The notes under the pieces are model-generated. The model was not told where the DNA came from. It did no database searches and saw only the letters and a list, made by a program, of their open reading frames with translations. Positions 1 to 6,096 of a stretch of DNA of 6,751 nucleotides are shown piece by piece. The stretch is from positions 1-6,751 of the forward strand of contig CANFUB010000142.1 in the NCBI GenBank assembly GCA_947450015.1, written 5' to 3'. The stretch's first letter is position 1. Every line of letters starts with the position of its first letter. This stretch comes from Bacteroidota bacterium (lineage in GTDB: Bacteria; Bacteroidota; Bacteroidia; NS11-12g; UBA955). The translations under genes and the position numbers were made by a program.

Positions 1-522
1 AATAAATCCACCTAAGGTACCTATCCATGAGATACCCCCTGAGAGGCCAGAGGCCATGGGATTGAGCGTATAAATATCGAATGTAGTGCCTTTAAAATAC
101 TGACCAATTTCACTGCTAAAAGTATCACTAATACTTACTGAAAAGGAAATTAAAAACGCTAAATAATACAGTGCGTTGCCTGATAGATAATAAAGTACTA
201 AGCACAACAAACCAATACCCCCATTGGCGAACACTTGCTTTGCATTGCGTCCCATTTTATCGGACGCTTGCTTGTTAAGTTTGGTAAGAAATGTGCCACC
301 TAATAATAATATCAATGGCAAAATTAAGTTAGGTAAACCACCATAAATTAAAATCAACGCTGTAAAATAAGCCGCGATGGCACCTGAATACGTAAGCGAT
401 TTAATGAAATAGGCCATAAAACATAAGACCCCTAAAATAAAACATAGGCTGACTGTCAGTTGTATTGAACTTATTTGTAAAAAAATTGATGCGAGCATAC
501 CAGATAAATTACCGTCTAACAT
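1..522 (-). CDS. DUF92 family integral membrane protein, VTE6-like (C-terminus beyond window)
   Basis: The frame reads without a stop from an ATG at 522 down to base 1, giving 174 N-terminal residues; the rest lies outside the window. An in-frame TAA four codons upstream fixes this ATG as the first possible start. The protein is very hydrophobic, with membrane segments near residues 18-40, 45-60, 63-80, 101-125 and further on. Three DUF92 (TIGR00297) signatures are seen: GRNAKQVFANGG at 91-102, SDTFSSEIG at 132-140 and GLSGGISWIGTLGG at 159-172. The characterised members of this family are phytyl-phosphate kinase VTE6 of plants and its cyanobacterial homologue, which convert an isoprenyl monophosphate to the diphosphate. 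The divergent neighbour at 1272-2174 resembles homogentisate phytyltransferase, an enzyme that uses such a diphosphate, so the same role is plausible here. That is inference; most bacterial DUF92 proteins are uncharacterised. Confidence 0.85.
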   Translation of the reverse strand, partial: MLDGNLSGMLASIFLQISSIQLTVSLCFILGVLCFMAYFIKSLTYSGAIAAYFTALILIYGGLPNLILPLILLLGGTFLTKLNKQASDKMGRNAKQVFANGGIGLLCLVLYYLSGNALYYLAFLISFSVSISDTFSSEIGQYFKGTTFDIYTLNPMASGLSGGISWIGTLGGFI

Positions 523-561
523 TTTATATGATTAAATTCGTTTGCAAATTAACCAATCTGA
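523..561. promoter_or_regulatory. Short divergent intergenic region between the DUF92 and methyltransferase genes
   Basis: Only 39 bp separate the DUF92 start (minus) from the methyltransferase start (plus). The sequence is A/T-rich with no Shine-Dalgarno motif in either direction. I could not find a convincing Bacteroidota promoter (TTG about 19 bases before TAnnTTTG) facing either way, so at least one promoter probably overlaps the coding start of the opposite gene. The compact head-to-head layout would allow joint control of the two transcription units, but no operator is visible. Confidence 0.35.
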
Positions 562-1275
562 TTGAAAGAATTAGAAGACTTTGAATGGTTCCCCTCAATA
601 TTAAGACAGTATCAAACTGATTTTATAGGCTTTGTTGTCGCTAAATTTAATGTCTATCAACCCTTTATTGATTACTTAAAATCGCATTCAACAGCATGCG
701 TTCATATGATCGATTGGTGCGCTGGCAGTGGTGAACCAGCCATTAGTATTTTTCAAAAATCCGGTGTTTTTAAACAATTAGAACTCACGGATAAATTCCC
801 TTCGAAATACAAAGGAGAGGCCAAAAATATTATTTACAATATGGAGGCAGTTGATGTTTTAGAAGCGCGCATCAAAGAAAACACAACTTACACCATGTTT
901 AATGCTTTCCATCATTTTGAATCCAGCGACCAAATAAAAACTGTAAAACGTTTAAAAGACAATCATGCAAATGCTTTTATCGTGGAAATTTTAGCACCCG
1001 ATTTTTTATTTTACCTTAAAATTTTATTTACGACCACCATTGGCACCCTTTTGCTTACGCCCTTTTTAAAACCATTCTCTTTTAAAAGACTTTTCTTTAC
1101 TTATATTTTGCCCATTAATGTTTTTACAATTACCTACGATGGTTTGGTATCTGTATACAAATCAAAATCTGTTAAGCAATACCAACAACAACTCAATGGC
1201 ATTCTTGAATCATCGGCTATTTTTGAACTTAAGAAAGGACTCTTTAAACTCATTGTTATCCAAGTTAAACCATGA
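562..1275 (+). CDS. Class I SAM-dependent methyltransferase, possibly acting on a prenylated quinol
   Basis: This 237-residue protein has a Rossmann-type SAM-binding core. Motif I is DWCAGSGEP at residues 51-59, an acidic residue at D77 (LELTD) can bind the ribose hydroxyls, FNAFHHF at 113-119 is a motif IV-like segment, and AFIVEIL at 138-144 is the next strand. Residues about 146-195 are strongly hydrophobic (FLFYLKILF, LLLTPFL, LFFTYILPINVF), suggesting membrane contact or a lipid substrate. The start is TTG at 562, because a TGA ends at 561 and the first in-frame ATG (residue 49) would delete the N-terminal region and enter motif I. The stop overlaps the next gene's start in an ATGA, indicating translational coupling to the UbiA prenyltransferase. 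I infer methylation of that enzyme's product, comparable in role to the VTE3/VTE4 or UbiE/MenG steps. The substrate cannot be read from the sequence. Confidence 0.85.
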   Translation: MKELEDFEWFPSILRQYQTDFIGFVVAKFNVYQPFIDYLKSHSTACVHMIDWCAGSGEPAISIFQKSGVFKQLELTDKFPSKYKGEAKNIIYNMEAVDVLEARIKENTTYTMFNAFHHFESSDQIKTVKRLKDNHANAFIVEILAPDFLFYLKILFTTTIGTLLLTPFLKPFSFKRLFFTYILPINVFTITYDGLVSVYKSKSVKQYQQQLNGILESSAIFELKKGLFKLIVIQVKP

Positions 1276-2174
1276 AAAAGCTTTACATCCTCTGGAAATT
1301 CAGTCGACCGCATACCATCATTGGCAGCACCATTAGCATTACCACTTTGTATGCCATGGCCTGTCAACACATTGCGTTTTTAGACCATTGGCCGTTGCTG
1401 ATAATGGCCATTATAACCGGCATTACTTGTAATATCTTTATTGTAGGCATCAATCAAATTGAAGATGTTGAAATCGATAAAATTAATAAACCTTATTTAC
1501 CAATTGCTGCAGGTGAACTAAGCATCAAAAATGCCTATCGCATCATTTACACCTCAGCATTTATATCTGTACTTTTTGCAACCTATATTTCATTTTATTT
1601 AACTGGTATTGTAATGCTCTCTATGCTAATAGGTATGGCGTATTCACTACCTCCCTTGAGCTTGAAAAAGCACCATTTACCAGCAGCTTTAGCCATTACA
1701 ATTGTTCGCGGATTCTTGGTGAATATTGGTGGGTTTTATGTCTTCAACACTGTTGTTAATCAGTCGACCGAAATTATTGAACCTTTGTGGCTATTAACCT
1801 TTTTTATCATTGCATTTAGCATTGCCATTTCATGGTTTAAAGACATGCCCGATACCGAAGGCGATGCCAAGTATAAAATCAAAACTTTGGCCATCCTTTA
1901 TTCTCAGAAAACAGCGCTGATTGCTGGCACTAGTTTGGTAGGACTAGCCTTTGGAATGTTGATCTATTATTATGCCGTCAATTATTTTTTGAGCGAACAT
2001 CCTTCTTTTAGCACCAAACTACTGCTATATGGGAACACCCTATTACTGGCATTGTTCATCGTTAACACCGCCATGATTCGCTTGAAAAAGCACAGCTCCA
2101 TCAAGCAATTCTACAAACGCTTTTGGCTGTTCTTTTTCGCAGAATACGCTTTGTATTTGATTGCGTTTATTTAA
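1272..2174 (+). CDS. UbiA-family prenyltransferase, homogentisate phytyltransferase-like (VTE2/Slr1736 type)
   Basis: This 300-residue polytopic protein has about nine membrane helices and both aspartate-rich UbiA motifs: NQIEDVEID at residues 61-69 (NxxxDxxxD) and KDMPDTEGD at 190-198. These bind the Mg-prenyl diphosphate. From memory it matches cyanobacterial homogentisate phytyltransferase along its whole length: FSRPHTIIG (10-18), IVGINQ..D, INKPYLP (71-77), AYSLPPLSLK (123-132), VRGFLVNIG (145-153), PLWLLTFF (171-178), KDMPDTEGD, and the C-terminal FYKRFWLFFFAEY (280-292). The predicted reaction is prenylation of homogentisate with loss of CO2, in the inner membrane. Its start overlaps the methyltransferase stop, and a DUF92 (VTE6-like) gene lies divergently upstream, which supports a tocopherol-like pathway. 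The prenyl donor is unknown; geranylgeranyl diphosphate is possible in an organism without chlorophyll. MenA, UbiA or haem O synthase identity is less likely given the KDxPDxEGD motif and N-terminal RPHTIIG. Confidence 0.88.
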   Translation: MKKLYILWKFSRPHTIIGSTISITTLYAMACQHIAFLDHWPLLIMAIITGITCNIFIVGINQIEDVEIDKINKPYLPIAAGELSIKNAYRIIYTSAFISVLFATYISFYLTGIVMLSMLIGMAYSLPPLSLKKHHLPAALAITIVRGFLVNIGGFYVFNTVVNQSTEIIEPLWLLTFFIIAFSIAISWFKDMPDTEGDAKYKIKTLAILYSQKTALIAGTSLVGLAFGMLIYYYAVNYFLSEHPSFSTKLLLYGNTLLLALFIVNTAMIRLKKHSSIKQFYKRFWLFFFAEYALYLIAFI

Positions 2175-2176
2175 GC

Positions 2177-2192
2177 CACAGATTCACAGATT
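2177..2192. repeat. Tandem 8-bp direct repeat (CACAGATT x2)
   Basis: Two perfect adjacent copies of CACAGATT lie three bases after the prenyltransferase stop codon, followed by a T and an A-rich run. I recall similar CCACAGATT-type strings as dispersed intergenic sequences in Bacteroidota genomes, but with a single locus here I cannot show that this one is dispersed. Confidence 0.4.
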
Positions 2193-2250
2193 TAAAAAGA
2201 ATAAAACCATGTCACAGAAGACCGAGTAATCTTTATTGAATAAAGACATG

Positions 2251-2281
2251 AAAAAAATCACGATGGAGTAACCGTGATTTT
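2251..2281 (-). terminator. Rho-independent terminator between convergent genes
   Basis: AAAATCACG at 2254-2262 pairs perfectly with CGTGATTTT at 2273-2281 around a 10-base loop. Read on the minus strand, the stem runs into seven T residues (2257-2251), a standard intrinsic terminator 16 bp past the peroxiredoxin stop. On the plus strand only four Ts close the stem, so it may also stop the prenyltransferase transcript, less efficiently. A second small inverted repeat, TCTTTAT/ATAAAGA at 2230-2246, has no T tract. Confidence 0.75.
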
Positions 2282-2296
2282 AGAAGGCACAAAAAT

Positions 2297-2767
2297 TTAG
2301 TTTAAGCCTTGTAAAGTCGCTTTCACGGCTTCGATGTTTGGCAACTCATTGGCATTCTCTAATACTTCAGCATAACGAATTACACCTTCTTTGTCGACCA
2401 CAAAAGCCGAACGTTTAGCAACACCTTTCATTCCGAAAGCAAAGCTTTCATAAAGTACATTATAAGCAGTACCTGCTTCTTTGTTAAAATCGCATAACAA
2501 ATCGAAATTCAAATGTTGATCTTCTTTGTATTTAATTAAAGTAAAAACAGTATCGATAGAAATACCAAATACTTTTGCATTTAAACTTTGGTATTGGGCG
2601 ATATCATCTCTTACACCACATAACTCTGCTGTGCAGGTGCTCGTAAAAGCAAATGGGAAAAATAATAAAACAACATTCTGACCTCTCAATTCAGATAAAG
2701 TAACAGTGGCTTTATTGGTGTCAGTTAATGAAAAATCGGGGGCGAGTGAACCTACTTCTATTGTCAT
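2297..2767 (-). CDS. Peroxiredoxin, AhpE/PrxQ-like (thiol peroxidase)
   Basis: This 156-residue thioredoxin-fold peroxidase reduces H2O2 or organic hydroperoxides in the cytoplasm. The active-site motif PFAFTSTC at 38-45 fits PxxxTxxC, giving P38, T42 and peroxidatic C45, and R119 (KRSAFVVD) is the likely conserved arginine. The N-terminal GSLAPDFSLTD is typical of AhpC/TSA proteins. The overall pattern (FFPFAFTSTCTAEL, RDDI, SAFVVDKEGVIRYAEV) resembles mycobacterial AhpE. However, a second cysteine five residues on (C50, CTAELC) matches the resolving-cysteine position of many PrxQ/BCP enzymes, and C92 is a third. I expect a monomeric two-cysteine mechanism; subfamily assignment is tentative. 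It is transcribed alone, with a good terminator after it and a 146 bp gap before it. A role in protecting lipids beside the proposed quinol genes is speculative. Confidence 0.92.
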   Translation of the reverse strand: MTIEVGSLAPDFSLTDTNKATVTLSELRGQNVVLLFFPFAFTSTCTAELCGVRDDIAQYQSLNAKVFGISIDTVFTLIKYKEDQHLNFDLLCDFNKEAGTAYNVLYESFAFGMKGVAKRSAFVVDKEGVIRYAEVLENANELPNIEAVKATLQGLN

Positions 2768-2913
2768 ATAGCGTAATTAACAAGCAACTATTATAAATTG
2801 TTTTAAACAAATCGGCATTTCATCTTAGAATTTATAAACTCTTGTAATTGCTTGTTTCTATTCAGTTTTACCATGGTATCTGGCAACAATCTAATATTCT
2901 ATATTAACTCCAT
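2768..2913. other. Intergenic region upstream of the peroxiredoxin gene, no gene seen
   Basis: This 146 bp A/T-rich stretch lies between the FkbM methyltransferase stop and the peroxiredoxin start, both minus strand. It should hold the peroxiredoxin promoter. No element with both a TTG and a properly spaced TAnnTTTG box stands out, and I see no convincing FkbM terminator. An 8-bp palindrome (ACCATGGT) occurs but its role, if any, is unknown. Confidence 0.4.
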
Positions 2914-3750
2914 TTAAGAATTAATGCGCGTGCTTTTAAACAACAAATTGCTTTCAGGTAATACAGCCCCTTCTTGATATGGCTGGTCGTTGATATCAAA
3001 AGCCTCATATCCTTTACCATTCAGTAGGTTTTTTATGCGGTGTACCGCTGGATTGTTTTCCAATTCATATTCTAATAATATATAATCGGGACGGTACTTA
3101 GAATTGAAATCAAAACCCGACAACACCATTTCTTCATGGCCTTCAACATCTATTTTAATAAGGCGGATTTTAGGCGGATTTATATTGGATGTAATATTGG
3201 ACAAGGTAGTGGAATTAACGAGGAATGCATTGCTGTCAGAATCATCGCTTACGATTCTGCTTGATCCAAGGTTATCAGATTTAAAGGGACTGAAATGGAG
3301 CAGTTCATCTTTTACCGAAAGGGCTGCATTAACCTTTGTAACACTGCTATTCAGTCCATTGAGCGCTAGATTTCGCAACAAAAGGCCAAATGCTTTGTAG
3401 GAAGCATCAATTGCAATACCCTTGTTTTGGTTCTTCTTTAACAGATAACAAGTGTAAAGGCCGAAATTGGAACCAACATCCATGAACACCCCATCTGAAT
3501 CTTTCATGATAGCATTGGCTTTCATGAGTGAACGGGGTTCGTAACTCCCATGTTTTAAAATTTCAAAGGTTAAATAATCATTGATTTCGAGACAGAAACG
3601 GGCACCAGAATCCTTTTCAATGACAAAAATTCCATTGTAAAAAAAGGTTCTGAGAAATTTTCCGATGTGGGATTTGCCAGGATGCGCAAAAAAAGAATAC
3701 ATGTACCACCGGTACAGCATTCCACTAATATTGATTGGTACTATCTTCAT
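2914..3750 (-). CDS. FkbM family SAM-dependent methyltransferase
   Basis: This 278-residue protein carries the FkbM methyltransferase domain in its C-terminal two thirds. Motif I is DVGSNFGLYT at residues 91-100, an acidic residue sits at D115 (GIAIDAS), NLALNG lies at 127-132, and the family hallmark KIDVEGHEEMVL is at 199-210, followed by ILLEYE at 224-229. FkbM proteins O-methylate sugars, polyketides or glycans, and in Bacteroidota they often lie among exopolysaccharide or O-antigen genes. No glycosyltransferase is visible here, so the gene appears isolated and its substrate is unknown. The first 60 residues before the core are basic and aromatic (LYRWYMYSFFAHPGKSHIGKFLRTFFYNG), with no signal peptide. 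The ATG at 3750 follows an A/T-rich leader without a Shine-Dalgarno site. The gene lies 105 bp after the homogentisate dioxygenase on the same strand; shared transcription is possible but not supported. Confidence 0.85.
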   Translation of the reverse strand: MKIVPINISGMLYRWYMYSFFAHPGKSHIGKFLRTFFYNGIFVIEKDSGARFCLEINDYLTFEILKHGSYEPRSLMKANAIMKDSDGVFMDVGSNFGLYTCYLLKKNQNKGIAIDASYKAFGLLLRNLALNGLNSSVTKVNAALSVKDELLHFSPFKSDNLGSSRIVSDDSDSNAFLVNSTTLSNITSNINPPKIRLIKIDVEGHEEMVLSGFDFNSKYRPDYILLEYELENNPAVHRIKNLLNGKGYEAFDINDQPYQEGAVLPESNLLFKSTRINS

Positions 3751-3797
3751 TTTATTTGTATGTTAAAAAAAAGAAAAGAAATACAATGCGAATATAT

Positions 3798-3821
3798 AGG
3801 CTGAAATGGAATTTACAGCCT
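3798..3821 (-). terminator. Weak hairpin after the homogentisate dioxygenase gene
   Basis: AGGCTG at 3798-3803 pairs with CAGCCT at 3816-3821 around a 12-base A/T-rich loop, 34 bp past the dioxygenase stop. On the minus strand the stem is not followed directly by Ts; a T-rich tract begins only about 18 bases later. It may act as a weak terminator or attenuator between the dioxygenase and the FkbM gene, or be chance. Confidence 0.3.
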
Positions 3822-3855
3822 CTCAATGTAAAAAACTACACCATGCGTCTAAAAC

Positions 3856-5013
3856 CTAACTCAACCAACTCAAATAATAATCTGGATCTTCTAGCTTCAT
3901 GGCCGCTTCTGTTATCTGCAGTGGATAAAAAGGATCTATCATCACCGCCAATTCCTTGGTCTCCTTTGCACCTATGCTTTTTTCTACTGTACCAGGATGT
4001 GGTCCATGCGGAATGCCCTTAGGATGCAGCGATATCATGCCGCGCTCCACATGTTTGCGACTCATAAAATCGCCATCTACATAGTACAATACCTCATCGC
4101 TATCGACATTGCTGTGGTTATAAGGTGCTGGAATAGACAAAGGATGGTAATCGTAAAGGCGCGGTACAAATGAACAAATTACAAAATTATGACCTTCGAA
4201 TGTTTGGTGAATCGGTGGTGGCATGTGCACACGACCAGTGATAGGCTCATAGTTATGAATGCTAAATCCAAAAGGGTATTGGAAACCATCCCAACCAATG
4301 GCATCAAAAGGATGTGTTGCATAGACGTATGGGAAAATTTGATCGCCCTTTTTAATCATCACTTTAAAATCACCTTGCTCATCATGTGTTTCAATAGCGT
4401 GCGGTAATTTGATATCGCGCTCGCAGTATGGTGAATGCTCTAAAAACTGTCCATAATTATTAAGGTAGCGTTTCGGTGGACGAATGGGACTAAAAGATTC
4501 TGTAATGAATAAACGGTTGTTCTCATTTTCGAATTCTAGTTGATAGATGATACCTCTTGGTATCACTAAATAATCGCCATATTCAAAATTAATTTTCCCA
4601 TACAGGGTTTTTAGGGTTCCTTTTCCTTCATGAACAAAAATCACCTCATCGCAGTCGGCATTTTTATAAAAATAGTCGGTCATCGATGCAGTAGGTGCAG
4701 CAGTGGTTAAATACACATCTTTATTGAAGAGTTGTATAACACGACTTTCGAGATAATCTTTTTTAGGGGCTGTTTTAAAAGTTAAGAAACTGCGGTTTTG
4801 CATATTATTGGCAATGGCCGCTTTTGGTGCTACATCGATTGGATTGCCTATCGACTTTACAAGTGTTGGTGGATGGCAATGGTAAACAAGCGAGTAAATA
4901 CTTGAAAAACCTTCGGTGCTTATGAGTTCCTCTGAATACAAGCCACCATTGGGTTTACGAAACTGGGTGTGTCTTTTTTCAGGAATTTGACCTGCTTTAT
5001 AATAAAATGGCAT
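3856..5013 (-). CDS. hmgA: Homogentisate 1,2-dioxygenase (short bacterial form)
   Basis: This 385-residue cupin-fold Fe(II) enzyme opens the ring of homogentisate to maleylacetoacetate, the central step of tyrosine and phenylalanine catabolism in the cytoplasm. The N-terminal cupin shows DEVIFVHEGKGTL (122-134) and GDYLVIPRG (146-154). The C-terminal cupin carries the metal site: PYNHSNVDSDEVLYY (297-311) and HPKGIPHGPHPG (330-341). By comparison with the human enzyme (H335, E341, H371), the likely ligands are H300, D306 or E307, and H336. It is shorter than the 430-445 residue eukaryotic and proteobacterial enzymes but complete, with a typical N-terminus (MPFYYKAGQIPEKRHTQFRK). The next tyrosine-catabolic enzymes, fumarylacetoacetase and HPPD, are not in the window. 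The substrate is the same molecule predicted for the prenyltransferase at 1272-2174. It is divergent from the TPR lipoprotein gene, 30 bp away by my start choice. Confidence 0.95.
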   Translation of the reverse strand: MPFYYKAGQIPEKRHTQFRKPNGGLYSEELISTEGFSSIYSLVYHCHPPTLVKSIGNPIDVAPKAAIANNMQNRSFLTFKTAPKKDYLESRVIQLFNKDVYLTTAAPTASMTDYFYKNADCDEVIFVHEGKGTLKTLYGKINFEYGDYLVIPRGIIYQLEFENENNRLFITESFSPIRPPKRYLNNYGQFLEHSPYCERDIKLPHAIETHDEQGDFKVMIKKGDQIFPYVYATHPFDAIGWDGFQYPFGFSIHNYEPITGRVHMPPPIHQTFEGHNFVICSFVPRLYDYHPLSIPAPYNHSNVDSDEVLYYVDGDFMSRKHVERGMISLHPKGIPHGPHPGTVEKSIGAKETKELAVMIDPFYPLQITEAAMKLEDPDYYLSWLS

Positions 5014-5043
5014 AAAAAACGTTTAAAATTGTGGGTAAAATTA

Positions 5044-6096
5044 ATGAAATTTGTGTTTATGTTAAAGTTTAAATCGTTTTGTGTCTTTTTAGTTCTCTTA
5101 TTTGTGTTTTTATTCATGCCCAGTTGCAGTGATAATGGTGCTGCACGTTATATCAGCGAAAAGGATACAATGTATTCTGCAGACATACGAAGTGTGAGCG
5201 AAAAAATCAATAAATCGCCTAATAATGCAGAACTTTACTACAAACGGGCCAATACTTTTTATTTCGAATCAAACCTAAAACAGGCCATCCTCGACATCGA
5301 TTATGCCATCAGCCTAGACTCCATCAATCCCCTCTATGAATTTAAACGTGCTGAATTTTTAATTTCTGGCGATACAGCCAATTCTAAAGAAGCCATTAAA
5401 AGTTTTAAAAAATCACTGCGCTTAAAACCCAATTATGTGGAAGCCATGTTGGCCTATGGTAAACTCTTAATTGCCCGTCAGAGTTACGAAGAAGCTGAAA
5501 AAATTTATTTCAACTGTAATAAAATCGATCCTTCGAATCCTGCTACTTATTTTTATTTAGGATTAATGGCCAAAGAAATGAAAGATACTACCAAGGCATT
5601 GGCTTTATTCGAAAAGACTTTGGTATATGATGGAAATTACTACGATGCCATTATGCAGTTGGGCGATTACTATGCTTTTAAAAACGATGCCAAGGCATCG
5701 GTTTTTTATGATAGAGCAATGGCCATCAACCCATACAGCGAAGAACCTTTGTATGCCAAGGGTTTCTATTTACAAAAAAATAACCAATACAAAGATGCAG
5801 CCGGCATTTACGAACAAGTGGCGAAAATGAATCCTGGCCATATTCTCTGTCGTTACAATCTAGCTTATATCAATGCCTTTTTCAAAAACTACAAAATTGC
5901 ATCCGATATATTAGATGAAACATTGGAACTAGACAAAACCAACGCAGATGCATACGCTCTTAGAGGTTTAATGAAAGAGAAATTAAACAACCACACAGGC
6001 GCCATGATGGATTATCAAAATGCTTTGCAATTGGATAAAAATCAAAAAGCGGCCGAAGAAGGTTTGAAACGCTTGAAATATTCTATTTCATTTTAA
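5044..6096 (+). CDS. TPR-repeat lipoprotein
   Basis: The predicted protein of 350 residues has a type II signal peptide: a basic start (MLKFKSF), a hydrophobic core (VFLVLLFVFLF) and a lipobox ending MPSC, with the acylated cysteine at residue 28. SDNGAAR follows, with no lysine/acidic surface-export signal, so it probably stays on the periplasmic side. The mature part is nearly all tetratricopeptide repeats: I count eight 34-residue units with the usual pattern (A at helix turns, P at unit ends such as LKP, IDP, INP, MNP), starting near NNAELYYKRANTFY and ending just before the C-terminus. TPR scaffolds bind proteins; the partner is unknown. The start is uncertain. An ATG at 5059 also gives a good signal peptide, while the in-frame ATG at 4969 would add a basic extension and lie inside hmgA, so I reject it. 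Confidence 0.85.
   Translation: MKFVFMLKFKSFCVFLVLLFVFLFMPSCSDNGAARYISEKDTMYSADIRSVSEKINKSPNNAELYYKRANTFYFESNLKQAILDIDYAISLDSINPLYEFKRAEFLISGDTANSKEAIKSFKKSLRLKPNYVEAMLAYGKLLIARQSYEEAEKIYFNCNKIDPSNPATYFYLGLMAKEMKDTTKALALFEKTLVYDGNYYDAIMQLGDYYAFKNDAKASVFYDRAMAINPYSEEPLYAKGFYLQKNNQYKDAAGIYEQVAKMNPGHILCRYNLAYINAFFKNYKIASDILDETLELDKTNADAYALRGLMKEKLNNHTGAMMDYQNALQLDKNQKAAEEGLKRLKYSISF

Noticed and set aside
1..90. Possible frameshift near the left end of the DUF92 gene
   Set aside because: A careful re-read of the reverse complement gives an uninterrupted frame through the conserved SGGISWIGTLGG region to base 1.
1118..1370. Short open frames across the methyltransferase/prenyltransferase junction on both strands
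   Set aside because: They lie inside two well-supported genes, show no domain pattern and have compositions expected of out-of-frame reading.
2250..2271. Tiny ORF ATG-AAA-AAA-ATC-ACG-ATG-GAG-TAA in the convergent gap
   Set aside because: It lies inside the terminator hairpin and encodes only seven residues.
3104..3400. 98-residue plus-strand open frame
   Set aside because: It is antisense to the FkbM methyltransferase core, whose motifs are intact; no independent coding evidence.
3735..4407. Plus-strand open frames at 3735-4022 and 4189-4407
   Set aside because: They are mostly antisense to hmgA and encode no recognisable pattern.
4987..5003. TTGACC and TATAAT as a promoter for the TPR gene
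   Set aside because: The two boxes are only five bases apart, lie inside hmgA and do not match the Bacteroidota promoter form.
4969..5043. N-terminal extension of the TPR lipoprotein from ATG 4969
   Set aside because: It would overlap the start of hmgA by 45 bases and place a basic, amphipathic stretch ahead of a good lipoprotein signal peptide; ATG at 5044 or 5059 fits better.
4920..5117. 65-residue minus-strand open frame rich in Asn, Lys and Phe
   Set aside because: It covers the hmgA start and is antisense to the TPR signal peptide; the composition is what A/T-rich sequence gives by chance.
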